A stretch of DNA of 37,823 nt from Limnohabitans sp. (GCA_009693305.1 SHXN01000003.1:1-37823), one strand, 5' to 3'. Numbered from the stretch's first letter, positions 20,130-29,576 are shown. Numbers and translations are program-made. The notes: generated by a model from the letters alone, not told the origin.

Positions 20130-22427
20130 TTAGAAAGTGGATCCAATTTGCAATTGAAACTTCTCGATTCTATCGCCAGAATGTTTGATGACTGGTTTGG
20201 CAAAACCAATACGCAAAGGCCCTATAGGCGAGACCCAATTGAGACCAATACCCGTTGAAGTGCGCAACTGTTTAAACTCTATCGATTGATCGGCACCAAA
20301 GACGTTTCCTATATCGTAAAAACCAAATAATCGAAGGGTTCTGTCGTTGCCAGCACCTGGGAACGGCAATTGAAATTCGGAGTTGAGCAAAATCTTTTTG
20401 CTGCCGCCAATAGCCAAACCCGTAACGTCTCTGGGGCCTATACTACCTTGGGTAAATCCTCGAACCGAGCCAAGACCACCCGAGTAGAAGTTTTTAAACA
20501 CAGGATATGGTTGACCTTTTAACCCCTCGCCATAACCAAATTCCGCATTAAATGCCAATGTGTATTTTTTAGTCAGCGGAATATATCTTTGAATTTGAGC
20601 ATTTGTTTTCAGGTAGTGAATGTCGCCCGCAACGCCCATTTCACCATTTAATCTTGCAAATTGCCCCTTGGTTGGTGCAAGTGCTCTGTCCCTTGAGTCG
20701 TTGGCCCAACCAATAGTAAGTGGCAGGGTATTGCTCTTGCAACCAAATGAATTGCAATAATCCAAATAAGCCGATGGAATATTGGTGCCTTTATAAATGG
20801 TGGTTTGCTCTAAACCCGCCCCTACAAAAACCCTGTCTTCTTCGCTATAGGGTAATCCAAAGCGAATACCTGTTCCAGAAGTAGCCAACCTGAAGTTGCC
20901 CAATTCAGCGTTGTACGGCTTGGACTCGCGATGATATAAATCAAAGGTACGCGAAATGCCACCCGCGGTGAAATAGGGGTCGGTTGCGCTAAGCTGAATA
21001 ATTTGGTTATATTTGCTGAGATTAAGGTTAAGGCCTAAAAAATTACCGGTTCCCAAAAAATTATCTTGCGTGATACCGAAACTCAAGATAGCTTTTTCTA
21101 CGCTTGAAAAACCTGCGCCCAAAGTAAGCGCGCCCGTTGGTTTTTCGACCAAGGATAAATTGATGTCGATGAGATCGGCCGAGCCTGGAACCTCTTGCAT
21201 TTCAATATTGACGTCTTTGAAATAACCCAAGCGATCGATACGGTCACGCGAAAGTCGAATTTTTTCGCCATCATACCATGAAGACTCCATTTGTCGAAAT
21301 TCACGCCTGATAATTTCATCACGAGTTTTGGAGTTGCCGGTGATATTGATGCGTCTAACATAGGCGCGCCTTGATGGATCAGCACGTAAAACAATAGAAA
21401 CCAAATTTCGCTCTCGATCAATTTGAGTAATAGGCTCGACTCTGGCAAATGCAAATCCAAAATTTCCAAAGTAATCAACAAAAGCTTTGTTTGTTTGAGT
21501 CACATCATTGATGTTGTATTGACTGCCCGGCTTGATGGTGATTAAAGATTTAAATTCGTCTTCACGCCCTAATAAATAGCCTTCCAACTTGATATTGGAA
21601 ACAATGTATTTTTGACCCTCTGTGATATTGATGGTGATGGCAATATCTTGTTTATTAGGCGAAATAGAGACTTGAGTGCTATCGATATTAAACTCCAAAT
21701 AGCCTCGGGTTAAATAGTAGGACTTCAATGTTTCAATATCCGCATTGAGTTTTGACTGTGAGTAACGATCGGTTTTGGTATACCAAGACAGCCAGTTGGG
21801 TGTTGATAAATCAAGTTGATCGAGCAATTCAGATTCTGAAAAGTTTTTATTACCAATGATGCGCAAACTTTTTATTTTGGACACATCGCCTTCAACAACA
21901 TTAAAAGATAAATTAACGCGATTGCGCTCAATCGGCGTGATGGTTGTAATTACCTCGGCGCCATAAAGGCTTCGATTGATGTATTGCCTTTTGAGTTCTT
22001 GTTCGGCTTTATCCGCCAGTGATTTATCAAAGGCTCGCCCCTCTGCCAATCCAATATCACGCAAGACTTTTCTTAAAGTGGTGGCGTCAAACTCTTTGGT
22101 CCCTACAAAATCAACGCTTGCAATAGTAGGGCGCTCCTCGATCACAACCACTACAACCGTTCCATTGACTTCCATGCGAATATCTTTGAATAATCCTAAA
22201 TTAAAAAGTGCCCGAATAGATTGCGTGCCCTTTTCGTCGGTATAGCTATCACCCACGCGAAAAGGCAAAGTGGCAAAAATAGTTCCTGGCTCAACCCTTT
22301 GCAAACCCTCAACGCGAATATCAGAAACTGTGAATGGCTCAACAGCCCAAGCCGATTGCACCAATATCAAAACCAAAAATAAGGTGCAAACCAGTTTATG
22401 TATAAAAAAAGAATGAGGAAAATTCAT
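20130..22427 (-). CDS. bamA: Outer-membrane protein assembly factor BamA
   Basis: BamA is the essential Omp85 protein that folds and inserts beta-barrel proteins into the outer membrane. I place the start at ATG 22427, giving 765 residues with a signal peptide ending QSAWA before VEPFTVSDIRVEGLQRVE. The frame is open to 22490 but that extension overlaps rseP and would bury the signal. Five POTRA domains span about 29-430 (each with a V-x-G-N or similar turn, such as IIGNKNFSE and ITGNSKTRDE). The 16-strand barrel follows, with the substrate-critical VRGF motif in SGGLGSVRGFTQGSIGPRD and a carboxyl-terminal aromatic F. No Shine-Dalgarno sequence is evident. It lies 19 bases after rseP. Confidence 0.96.
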   Translation of the reverse strand: MNFPHSFFIHKLVCTLFLVLILVQSAWAVEPFTVSDIRVEGLQRVEPGTIFATLPFRVGDSYTDEKGTQSIRALFNLGLFKDIRMEVNGTVVVVVIEERPTIASVDFVGTKEFDATTLRKVLRDIGLAEGRAFDKSLADKAEQELKRQYINRSLYGAEVITTITPIERNRVNLSFNVVEGDVSKIKSLRIIGNKNFSESELLDQLDLSTPNWLSWYTKTDRYSQSKLNADIETLKSYYLTRGYLEFNIDSTQVSISPNKQDIAITINITEGQKYIVSNIKLEGYLLGREDEFKSLITIKPGSQYNINDVTQTNKAFVDYFGNFGFAFARVEPITQIDRERNLVSIVLRADPSRRAYVRRINITGNSKTRDEIIRREFRQMESSWYDGEKIRLSRDRIDRLGYFKDVNIEMQEVPGSADLIDINLSLVEKPTGALTLGAGFSSVEKAILSFGITQDNFLGTGNFLGLNLNLSKYNQIIQLSATDPYFTAGGISRTFDLYHRESKPYNAELGNFRLATSGTGIRFGLPYSEEDRVFVGAGLEQTTIYKGTNIPSAYLDYCNSFGCKSNTLPLTIGWANDSRDRALAPTKGQFARLNGEMGVAGDIHYLKTNAQIQRYIPLTKKYTLAFNAEFGYGEGLKGQPYPVFKNFYSGGLGSVRGFTQGSIGPRDVTGLAIGGSKKILLNSEFQLPFPGAGNDRTLRLFGFYDIGNVFGADQSIEFKQLRTSTGIGLNWVSPIGPLRIGFAKPVIKHSGDRIEKFQLQIGSTF

Positions 22428-22446
22428 TTTGTTTTTTGTTGAATGA

Positions 22447-23820
22447 TTAAAAAGCACCGAGCCAGCGTTGGAGATCATTGAATAAAGCAAAGGACATCAA
22501 CATCAAGATGACGCCCAAGCCAAGTTTTTGAAATCGCTCCAACCAAACCGCAGAAGGCGAAGTACCCACAACAGCCTCCCAAAGATAATACAACAGGTGC
22601 CCGCCATCTAATACGGGAATGGGTAAAAGGTTCAAAATACCCGCACTCACGCTCACCAATGCCAAAAACTGCAGATATGACATCCAGCCAGACTCGGCCG
22701 ATTTTCCTGCCGCATCGGCCATAGTGACGGGGCCGCTGAGATGTTGCCAAGAAGCCAATCCCACCAACATTTTGCCTATAAGTTCTAAAGTCAGCCAGGA
22801 CTGTTCCCAGGTCTTTTCCAAGCCCATTTGCAAACTGGTGAAGAAATCAAAGCGAATCGTTTCCACCGCAGGTGCTTCGCCAATTTTTGCCTCAATTCGT
22901 CCAAAGGACTCGTCATTGACCCAAACTCTTTTGGGCTTGATTTCGATCAAGACAAGGCCTTGACCGCGTCGATTCACTTCCCACAGTTGAACGTTTGGAT
23001 CACCAAAGCGCCCAGATTGGCGAATTTTTTCTCTTAACTGATTGGCGTCTTCAATGGCATCGCCTTGGACTTTCAGAACGACATCGCCACGTTTTAAACC
23101 CGCCAATTGAGCCACCCCACCCTGCATGGGTTCGTCAATCACTGGGGCCGTCCAGGGTCCTGCCAGCCCTACTTTATTTAAAGAGAAGTTCTTGGACTTA
23201 TCAACGGGCAGTTGACTCAATGGAACAAGAACTTCTCTTTCAGACTTCCCTCGCGATTGAACCTCGAGCAAGACATCGCGCCCAGCCAATCGCGCTTTGA
23301 TCATCAGCCAATTGAGGCCACTGTAGCCTTGCAAAGCCGTCAACTCATCATTGATCAGGGCACCTTTTGTAATCAGATCGCCACTGCGAAGCCCCGCTTC
23401 TTGCATCAATGAATTCACTTGAGGCGCTGACAAAATCGCACGAGGCTGTGTTTCTCCGTAGATCAGGCAAAACGAGTAAATCAATATTGCAAGTACAAAG
23501 TTGGCTAAGGGGCCTGCAGAAACCACAAATACTCTTTTCCACAATCTTTGCGTATCCAAGGCCCATTTTTGTTCATCGGGCAAACAGGTTTTGCTATCAA
23601 GCATCTGCACATATCCACCAAAAGGAAGTGCAGAAATCACAAATTCAGTTTGTTGCTGAACCGAGTGCTGTCGAACCTGCCAACTCATCAATGGTTTTCC
23701 AAAGCCCAAAGAAAAGCGGGTTACCTTGACGCCACAGGCCAATGCCGCCCTGTAGTGGCCATACTCATGCACAAAAATAATAACAACGAGCGCTAAAAGA
23801 AAAGAGAGAGAAGTCAGCAT
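22447..23820 (-). CDS. rseP: Site-2 intramembrane zinc protease RseP
   Basis: RseP cleaves the anti-sigma factor RseA within the membrane during the sigma-E envelope stress response and clears leftover signal peptides. From the ATG at 23820 it has 457 residues. The zinc motif HEYGH (H18, E19, H22) is in the first membrane helix, tandem PDZ domains lie at about 120-330, and the second active-site motif LLPIPVLDGGH is near residue 405. Four or so membrane helices are visible. The frame extends upstream to a TTG at 23847, but that would overlap dxr; the ATG lies 4 bases after the dxr stop. Confidence 0.95.
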   Translation of the reverse strand: MLTSLSFLLALVVIIFVHEYGHYRAALACGVKVTRFSLGFGKPLMSWQVRQHSVQQQTEFVISALPFGGYVQMLDSKTCLPDEQKWALDTQRLWKRVFVVSAGPLANFVLAILIYSFCLIYGETQPRAILSAPQVNSLMQEAGLRSGDLITKGALINDELTALQGYSGLNWLMIKARLAGRDVLLEVQSRGKSEREVLVPLSQLPVDKSKNFSLNKVGLAGPWTAPVIDEPMQGGVAQLAGLKRGDVVLKVQGDAIEDANQLREKIRQSGRFGDPNVQLWEVNRRGQGLVLIEIKPKRVWVNDESFGRIEAKIGEAPAVETIRFDFFTSLQMGLEKTWEQSWLTLELIGKMLVGLASWQHLSGPVTMADAAGKSAESGWMSYLQFLALVSVSAGILNLLPIPVLDGGHLLYYLWEAVVGTSPSAVWLERFQKLGLGVILMLMSFALFNDLQRWLGAF

Positions 23821-23824
23821 GTTT

Positions 23825-25024
23825 TTAGGCGCTCCACTGCTTAACAAATGTGTGGGCGCAAAGTCTTGCTTCTCGATCGATTTGAAGCAAATGCGCCAAT
23901 TCGTTAGGCGCAGAATATTGAAGTGTGGTTAAAGTTTGAATGGTGACGTGATGGATTTGATCAAATCGAATCTGTCCCGCCAAAAACGCCGCTACTCCCA
24001 CCTCGTTAGCTGCATTTAAAACAGCAGTTGTTCCGCCTTTGGCGTTGAGCGAATCCCAGGCCAACTGCAACCCAGGAAAGCGCAAACGATGTTGATTGGA
24101 ATCTATCGATTCAAAAGTCATCGGCGGTAGATTCATGAAATCAAGCTTAGACGCACCTGAACTTAATCGATCGGGCCAACCCAGTCCATAAGAGATGGGC
24201 ATTCTCATATCGGGTGTACCCAACTGAGCCATCACAGACGTATCTTTGTATTGCACCATCGAATGAATAATGCTTTGCGGATGAATAACCACTTCAATTT
24301 TTTCGGGCATCCAATCGAACAAATAACGCGCCTCAATCACTTCTAAGACCTTGTTCATCATGGTGGCCGAGTCAACGGATATTTTTCTACCCATGACCCA
24401 ATTAGGATGCGCACACGCTTGATCGGGCGTTACCTTTTTGAGGTCACCAACAGACATCTGACGAAACGGTCCGCCAGAAGCTGTGAGTATGATTTTTTCG
24501 ACACGAACTAACCATGTGGAACGATCTTCTGGCATGGATTGAAAAACAGCAGAATGCTCGCTATCGATGGGCAACAACAATGCCCCACCTTCACGAACGG
24601 CATTTAAAAATACTTGACCGCCAACGACCAGTGCTTCCTTGTTAGCCAACAACAAACGCTTGCCCGCTTTGGCTGCGGACAAACAAGAGGAAAGGCCCGC
24701 CGCACCAACGATAGCGGCCATGACGATATCCACTTGCGGATTGCTTGCCACTTCGTCTAATGCATGCGAGCCCGAAAGAACCGTTACAGAAGAGCCTGCA
24801 TTTTTAAGTTTTTCATTTAATGATTTTGCACAGTCTTCTTGAACCATAACTGCATACATGGGTTTGAATTGCATGCATTGCGCAAACATCAAATCCACTT
24901 GTTGAGCGCCCGTGAGTGCAAACAATTCAAAGCGATCTAAGTGATGACTGACAACGTCCAATGTATTTTTACCGATAGAGCCCGTAGCTCCCAAAATGGT
25001 GAGTCGTTTTTTAGACTGAGTCAT
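23825..25024 (-). CDS. dxr: 1-deoxy-D-xylulose 5-phosphate reductoisomerase Dxr
   Basis: Dxr converts DXP to MEP with NADPH, the committed step of the non-mevalonate isoprenoid pathway and the fosmidomycin target. The 399-residue protein has the nucleotide-binding LGATGSIGKNTLDVV at about 10-24, LLANKEALVVGG near 128-139, the substrate loop ASGGPFRQ near 183-190 and the metal and substrate region HPNWVMGRKISVDSATMMNK. Conserved NAANEVGVAAFL lies in the carboxyl domain. It overlaps cdsA by 4 bases (ATGA). Confidence 0.97.
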   Translation of the reverse strand: MTQSKKRLTILGATGSIGKNTLDVVSHHLDRFELFALTGAQQVDLMFAQCMQFKPMYAVMVQEDCAKSLNEKLKNAGSSVTVLSGSHALDEVASNPQVDIVMAAIVGAAGLSSCLSAAKAGKRLLLANKEALVVGGQVFLNAVREGGALLLPIDSEHSAVFQSMPEDRSTWLVRVEKIILTASGGPFRQMSVGDLKKVTPDQACAHPNWVMGRKISVDSATMMNKVLEVIEARYLFDWMPEKIEVVIHPQSIIHSMVQYKDTSVMAQLGTPDMRMPISYGLGWPDRLSSGASKLDFMNLPPMTFESIDSNQHRLRFPGLQLAWDSLNAKGGTTAVLNAANEVGVAAFLAGQIRFDQIHHVTIQTLTTLQYSAPNELAHLLQIDREARLCAHTFVKQWSA

Positions 25025-25854
25025 AAAACCACCAACATCATTGATAGGGGCAATGCAGGCAACAATGCATCCACACGATCCAAAACGCCGCCATGACCTG
25101 GCAATAACTGGCTACTGTCTTTAGCTCCTGCACTTCGCTTGACCAATGATTCAAACAGATCGCCGACAACGCTCATTGCTGATAAAAAAAGCAACGACAA
25201 CAAACCATAAACCCAACCACGCATCCACAATAACTTAAACAAACTGGGCGAGGTCCAAGCAAAAGAATCTTCAACCCGCATCCAAATCAAGGCAAGGACG
25301 ATGACGCAAAACATACCGCCCCAAACGCCCTCCCAACTTTTGCCAGGGCTAATGGCAGGAGCCAGTTTGCGCTTGCCCCATGCTCGACCAAAAAAATATG
25401 CGCCAATGTCTGCGAACCAAACTAATGCCAAGATAGAAAATATCAAATTGGTGCTCATGGATTTGGCTTGATAAATTGCACACCAAGTAAAAATCAAAGC
25501 AATCAATCCAACAAAGACTCGCACGTTTTGATTGATTGATTGCCAACCACCCACGCCGATTCGAATGATGTAAAGACTACCCATCACCCATAAACAACCA
25601 ACGCCTAACCACAGATTGCGCCAATTGCTCTCTAGCAAGCCGCGGTCCCAAATGAGCAAGCAAATCATGACGCAAGACGCACCCAAGAGCCTGGATAAAA
25701 AAGGTTTGATTTGATTGAGTTTTGACCACTCCCAAACAGCAGCGCCGATGAAGGCCAACGACAAAGCGCCCAATAAACTGGCGTCTGGATAAAAAAATGC
25801 AGGCAAAAATAAAGCCAACAAAATAACAGCAGTGATGATGCGTTGCTTGAGCAT
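25021..25854 (-). CDS. cdsA: Phosphatidate cytidylyltransferase CdsA
   Basis: CdsA makes CDP-diacylglycerol from phosphatidate and CTP, the branch point for all membrane phospholipids. The 277-residue protein has about eight hydrophobic segments and the family signature near the carboxyl end: SLVKRSAGAKDSSQLLPGHGG followed by VLDRVDALL, with the catalytic acidic residues intact. WFADIGAYFFGRAWG is the other conserved loop. It starts 6 bases after the frr stop, where uppS is expected in most proteobacteria, and overlaps dxr by 4 bases. Confidence 0.96.
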   Translation of the reverse strand: MLKQRIITAVILLALFLPAFFYPDASLLGALSLAFIGAAVWEWSKLNQIKPFLSRLLGASCVMICLLIWDRGLLESNWRNLWLGVGCLWVMGSLYIIRIGVGGWQSINQNVRVFVGLIALIFTWCAIYQAKSMSTNLIFSILALVWFADIGAYFFGRAWGKRKLAPAISPGKSWEGVWGGMFCVIVLALIWMRVEDSFAWTSPSLFKLLWMRGWVYGLLSLLFLSAMSVVGDLFESLVKRSAGAKDSSQLLPGHGGVLDRVDALLPALPLSMMLVVL

Positions 25855-25860
25855 GCGGGC

Positions 25861-26424
25861 TTATACAGCCATGATGTCTTGCTCTTTGCAAGCAACCATT
25901 TTGTCAATGTCGGCAATGTGTTTATCGGTTACTTTTTGGACATCGGCTTCAGCACGTTTTTGTTCGTCTTCAGAAGCCAACTTGTCTTTCACCATTTTTT
26001 TAACGGCGTCATTGGCGTCGCGTCTTAAATTTCTGATTGCAATTTTAGCGCTCTCACCTTCGTTTCGAACAACCTTGGTTAATTCTTTTCGGCGTTCTTC
26101 TGTCATCGCTGGCATAGGCACACGAATCAAGTCGCCCATCGCCGATGGGTTCAATCCCAAATCACTGTCGCGAATGGCTTTTTCAATTTTTGCGCCCATG
26201 CCTTTTTCCCATGGCTGAACGCTGATGGTTCTGGCGTCAAGCAGGGAAACATTGGCTACCTGATTGAGTGGGGTCGGGTTTCCATAATAGTCAACCATCA
26301 CGCTATCAAGAAGCGCAGGGTTGGCACGACCTGTTCTAATTTTTGTGAGATTACTACTGAAAGCCGCAATGGTTTGATCCATTTTGGTTTCCATATTTTT
26401 TTTGAGCTCGGCAATAGTGGCCAT
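25861..26424 (-). CDS. frr: Ribosome recycling factor
   Basis: RRF with EF-G splits post-termination ribosomes. The 187-residue protein is the usual size and has the conserved [21 protein letters not shown] at about 29-49, [19 protein letters not shown], and the carboxyl three-helix segment [19 protein letters not shown] precedes the ATG at 26424. It lies 27 bases after pyrH in the conserved rpsB-tsf-pyrH-frr order. Confidence 0.97.
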   Translation of the reverse strand: MATIAELKKNMETKMDQTIAAFSSNLTKIRTGRANPALLDSVMVDYYGNPTPLNQVANVSLLDARTISVQPWEKGMGAKIEKAIRDSDLGLNPSAMGDLIRVPMPAMTEERRKELTKVVRNEGESAKIAIRNLRRDANDAVKKMVKDKLASEDEQKRAEADVQKVTDKHIADIDKMVACKEQDIMAV

Positions 26425-26451
26425 TTTTTTCTCCTTGCATCAATCGATCGT

Positions 26452-27174
26452 TCAGGCGTAAACCAAAGTGCCTTCGTCTTCACCCAAAACAACCCGTTTA
26501 AGCGCGCCATTTTTAAAAATGGAAAAAACTTTGATCGGCAACTTCTGATCACGACACAAAGCAAAAGCAGTGGCGTCCATAATGCCTAAATTTTTTCCGA
26601 TGGCTTCATCGAAACTGATACTGCTATAACGCGTTGCATGCGGATCTTTTTTAGGATCTGCCGAATAAACACCATCTACTTTGGTGGCTTTAAGCACGAC
26701 TTCCGCGCCGATCTCTGCACCTCTCAATGCAGCGGCGGTATCAGTTGTAAAAAATGGATTGCCCGTTCCAGCCGCGAATATCACCACCTTGCCTTCTTCT
26801 AAATATTGAAGCGCCTTGGGTCTGACATAGGGCTCAACCACCTGTTCAATACCAATGGCAGACATGACGCGAGCCGTCAACCCCGCTTTGTTCATCGTAT
26901 CGCCTAAAGCCAAGGCATTCATAACGGTTGCCAACATACCCATGTAGTCGGCTGTGGCTCTATCCATTCCCACTGCGCCACCTGCAACACCTCTAAAAAT
27001 ATTTCCACCACCAATGACGACCGCCACCTCAACACCTAAACGCGTGACCTCTGAAATTTCTTCAACCATTCGAACAATGGTTGCTCGGTTAATTCCAAAT
27101 GCATCGTCCCCCATCAAGGCCTCGCCAGAGAGTTTTAACAAAATTCTCTTATGGGGGGTCTTGTCGGCCTTCAT
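26452..27174 (-). CDS. pyrH: Uridylate kinase PyrH
   Basis: PyrH phosphorylates UMP to UDP and is a hexamer regulated by GTP and UTP. The 240-residue amino-acid-kinase-fold protein has [11 protein letters not shown] at about 12-22, [10 protein letters not shown] near 56-65, the [18 protein letters not shown] helix, [16 protein letters not shown] near 135-150, and [13 protein letters not shown] near 162-174. CAGGAG lies 7 bases before the ATG at 27174. A strong terminator upstream separates it from tsf, so it probably has its own promoter in or after that region. Confidence 0.97.
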   Translation of the reverse strand: MKADKTPHKRILLKLSGEALMGDDAFGINRATIVRMVEEISEVTRLGVEVAVVIGGGNIFRGVAGGAVGMDRATADYMGMLATVMNALALGDTMNKAGLTARVMSAIGIEQVVEPYVRPKALQYLEEGKVVIFAAGTGNPFFTTDTAAALRGAEIGAEVVLKATKVDGVYSADPKKDPHATRYSSISFDEAIGKNLGIMDATAFALCRDQKLPIKVFSIFKNGALKRVVLGEDEGTLVYA

Positions 27175-27223
27175 TGATTACTCCTGTTTTTTGCAAGTTT
27201 AGCGTTGTTATGCTGTTCAAGGT

Positions 27224-27247
27224 AAAAAAAAGGGGACCTGAGTCCCC
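27224..27247 (-). terminator. Rho-independent terminator after tsf
   Basis: On the minus strand GGGGAC-TCAG-GTCCCC is a perfect 6-bp GC-rich stem with a 4-base loop, followed directly by eight T. It lies 10 bases after the tsf stop and ends rpsB-tsf transcription before pyrH. Confidence 0.93.
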
Positions 27248-27256
27248 ATGGATGGT

Positions 27257-28150
27257 TTAAGCCGATTGTTTGGCTGCGGCCACTTGAGCGGCCACCTCGG
27301 CGGCAAAATCATCTGTCTTTTTCTCGATGCCCTCACCCACAATATAGAGCGTGAAGCCCTTGACCGAGGTGTTAGCAGCTTTGAGCATTTGCTCAACGGT
27401 TTGTTTGTCGTTTTTAACAAAGGCCTGATTAAACAAAGAGACTTCTTTGAGGTATTTTTGAACCGAGCCCTCGACCATTTTTTGAATGATGTCTGCTGGC
27501 TTATTGGTTTCAGCGGCTTTTGCAACTGCAACCGAACGCTCACGCTCGACGAATTCTACGGGGACGTCCGCACTGGTGAGTGCCACAGGCTTCATGGCCG
27601 CCACGTGCATCGCCACGTCGCGCGCAGCTACTTCGGCACCTATGTATTCGACCATCACGCCAATGCGCGTTCCATGCAAATAAGAGGTAACGGGCGTTGA
27701 GCCAGAAAAAAGTTTGAAGCGACGAAAGCACATGTTTTCGCCGATTTTTCCGATGAGTCCTTTTCTGACGTCTTCCAGTGTTGGACCGAATCCATCTTGG
27801 CTATACGCAAGCGCACCCAGAGCTTCAAAAGTTGCTGGCTTGTGTTGAACAATCAATTGAGCTGCTGCTTGAGCCATGGCCAAGAAACTATCACTTTTGG
27901 TGACGAAATCGGTCTCGCAGTTGACTTCGAGTAAGGCGCCAACTTGACCACTGATGGAACTGGTGACCACACCTTCTGCAGTTACGCGTGATGCAGCCTT
28001 GCCAGCCTTGCTACCCAACTTAACGCGCAAAATTTCTTCTGCTTTGTTCATATCGCCTTCGGCTTCAGTGAGTGCTTTTTTGCACTCCATCATGGGCGCA
28101 TCTGTTTTTGCGCGAAGTTCTGCAACCATGCTTGCTTTTATTGCTGCCAT
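27257..28150 (-). CDS. tsf: Translation elongation factor Ts
   Basis: EF-Ts exchanges GDP for GTP on EF-Tu. With the start at 28150 the protein has 297 residues and begins [20 protein letters not shown] lies 7 bases before this ATG and only one base before an ATG two codons earlier, which decides the start. The UBA-like amino terminus has [18 protein letters not shown] at about 16-33, then the core domain contains the EF-Tu-contacting TDFVTKSD near 79-86, and the coiled-coil and carboxyl parts follow. It is flanked by an attenuator-like hairpin upstream and a terminator downstream. Confidence 0.97.
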   Translation of the reverse strand: MAAIKASMVAELRAKTDAPMMECKKALTEAEGDMNKAEEILRVKLGSKAGKAASRVTAEGVVTSSISGQVGALLEVNCETDFVTKSDSFLAMAQAAAQLIVQHKPATFEALGALAYSQDGFGPTLEDVRKGLIGKIGENMCFRRFKLFSGSTPVTSYLHGTRIGVMVEYIGAEVAARDVAMHVAAMKPVALTSADVPVEFVERERSVAVAKAAETNKPADIIQKMVEGSVQKYLKEVSLFNQAFVKNDKQTVEQMLKAANTSVKGFTLYIVGEGIEKKTDDFAAEVAAQVAAAKQSA

Positions 28151-28196
28151 CTGCATTCTCCAGTTTCAGTTCAAATCTTGATTCATTGAAAGTTAA

Positions 28197-28219
28197 GAAA
28201 AAGGGGCTCACAAGCCCCT
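28197..28219 (-). terminator. Intercistronic attenuator between rpsB and tsf
   Basis: AGGGGCT-TGTG-AGCCCCT is a perfect 7-bp stem with a 4-base loop and a short T-run (TTTTTC) on the minus strand. It lies about 20 bases after the rpsB stop and about 45 bases before tsf. A partial terminator here is known in E. coli, lowering tsf relative to rpsB. The short T-run suggests incomplete termination. Confidence 0.8.
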
Positions 28220-28240
28220 GTGATCTAGACGATGAGGAAA

Positions 28241-28996
28241 TTAGGCGGAAGCCTCGCCCTCAACCTCGACAAACTCATCAGAGTCAGCCTCAGAAACCGC
28301 CTTAACCACGTCGTTGACCGCATTCGCGCGTCCTTCAAGGATGGCGTCTGCGATTCCACGTGCATACAAAGTAACGGCCTTGGAAGAGTCGTCGTTACCA
28401 GGAATCACGTAATGGATGCCTTCGGGTGAATGGTTGGTATCCACAACACCAATGAGCGGAATACCTAATTTTTTGGCTTCTGCAATAGCGATTTTGTGAT
28501 AACCCACGTCAATGATGAAAATTGCATCAGGCAACGTAACCATATCTTGAATGCCACCAATGTCTTTTTCTAGCTTTTCGAGTTCACGCGAGAACATGAG
28601 TTGCTCTTTTTTGGATAAAGCGTCAAGACCAGCCTCTTGCTGGATTTTTATTTCTTTGAGGCGCTTGATAGAAGCTTTGACGGTTTTGAAATTGGTGAGC
28701 ATGCCGCCCAACCATCTTTGATCAACGTAAGGAACACCTGCGCGCTTGGCTTCTGTTGCGACGATTTCACGTGCTTGACGCTTGGTGCCCACCATCAAAA
28801 TGGTTCCGCGGTTGGCACTGAGTTGTTTGGCAAATTTGGTTGCTTCTTGATACAGGAGAAGCGTTTTTTCCAAATTGATAATGTGGATTTTGTTGCGATG
28901 GCCAAAGATATACTGGGCCATCTTAGGATTCCAGAAACGGGTTTGGTGACCAAAATGGACGCCCGCCTCTAACATTTCACGCATTGTGGTTGACAT
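28241..28996 (-). CDS. rpsB: 30S ribosomal protein S2
   Basis: S2 binds late to the 30S head-body junction and is needed for S1 binding. The start at ATG 28996 gives 251 residues beginning [26 protein letters not shown], with GGAG 9 bases upstream; an upstream ATG at 29035 would add 13 unconserved residues. Further signatures are [26 protein letters not shown]-type [13 protein letters not shown], and the [32 protein letters not shown] block. The tail is acidic ([12 protein letters not shown]). Confidence 0.97.
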   Translation of the reverse strand: MSTTMREMLEAGVHFGHQTRFWNPKMAQYIFGHRNKIHIINLEKTLLLYQEATKFAKQLSANRGTILMVGTKRQAREIVATEAKRAGVPYVDQRWLGGMLTNFKTVKASIKRLKEIKIQQEAGLDALSKKEQLMFSRELEKLEKDIGGIQDMVTLPDAIFIIDVGYHKIAIAEAKKLGIPLIGVVDTNHSPEGIHYVIPGNDDSSKAVTLYARGIADAILEGRANAVNDVVKAVSEADSDEFVEVEGEASA

Positions 28997-29048
28997 TTTA
29001 AAAACTCCGAAGGTTGGGTCTAAAATCCGATTCATGATTGCGGTTTAA

Positions 29049-29120
29049 ACAAATATGGAATTTGTATGAACAACAACACCTTGAAAGAACCGGTTTGTGA
29101 TTTACTCTGCAAGTAAAACC
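29049..29120 (-). promoter_or_regulatory. rpsB 5' leader with two hairpins
   Basis: The likely transcript start is near 29140, giving a leader of about 145 bases. It contains one hairpin with TTACT-TGCAG-AGTAA inside a GGTT/AACC clamp (29092-29120), and another of ACAAAT-TCCAT-ATTTGT (29049-29065). In gammaproteobacteria S2 represses its own mRNA through a structured rpsB leader; a similar role here is inferred from position and structure, not from sequence conservation. Confidence 0.4.
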
Positions 29121-29147
29121 TAAAGTCTCTGAATGCAAAGCCAAACG

Positions 29148-29175
29148 ATTGTAGCACAGCCAACGGTTCTGTCGT
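29148..29175 (-). promoter_or_regulatory. Candidate rpsB promoter touching the end of a MITE-like repeat
   Basis: On the minus strand TACAAT (29153-29148) is a good -10. Sixteen bases upstream ACGACA (29175-29170) could serve as a -35 with 4 of 6 consensus bases. The latter lies inside the terminal inverted repeat of the 120-bp element at 29165-29284. The -10 is convincing; the -35 is only a best fit. Confidence 0.5.
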
Positions 29176-29284
29176 AATAAGGATTCCCAGTTTTTCAGGA
29201 ACGCTATAGGTAATGTTTGGCATAGGGAAAATACGCTACTGGTAGTAGGTAAGATTCTTCAAAATTCCTTATTGCGACAGAACC
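29165..29284. mobile_element. 120-bp MITE-like element, copy A
   Basis: The unit starts GGTTCTGTCGTAATAAGGA and ends with the reverse complement of GGTTCTGTCGCAATAAGGA, so 18 of 19 terminal bases form an inverted repeat. It is too short to code for a transposase. Its ends resemble those of IS6-family elements (GGTTCTGT-type ends), which fits the transposase fragment next to it. It differs from copy B (29577-29696) at only four positions. It lies directly upstream of rpsB and its transposase-facing end cuts the IS6 fragment. Confidence 0.85.
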
Positions 29285-29576
29285 CATCAGCCTTGATACT
29301 TTCAATGGCCGCTGTGTTGGCGCCGCTCTTGTCGATGGTGATCTTCTCGGGCACATCATGCAGGTTGACAGCTTGTTCAAGAAAACGACGCGCCGCAGCC
29401 CTATCCCGCTTGGCGGTCAGCAGGAAGTCGACTGTGTCGCCAGCACGGTCAACCGCGCGGTACAGGTATTTCCACTGGCCCGACAACTTGATGTAGGTCT
29501 CATCCATGCGCCAACCTCGACCAACGGGTCGTTTGTGCCTGCAAAAGACGGTAGCGAGCACAGGCACCCTCTTGAT
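29285..29576 (-). pseudogene. IS6-family transposase fragment
   Basis: The minus strand encodes a piece of a DDE transposase of the IS6/IS26 type: RPVGRGWRMDETYIKLSGQW, then KYLYRAVDRAGDTVDFLLTAKRD, and PEKITIDKSGANTAAIES. The first catalytic Asp is in MDETY and the second in TIDKSGAN. The amino-terminal helix-turn-helix region and the last third with the catalytic Glu are both missing. The fragment is cut on each side by a 120-bp MITE-like unit, and its frame runs on into copy A for seven residues (FCRNKEF) before a stop. It cannot act on its own. Confidence 0.9.
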
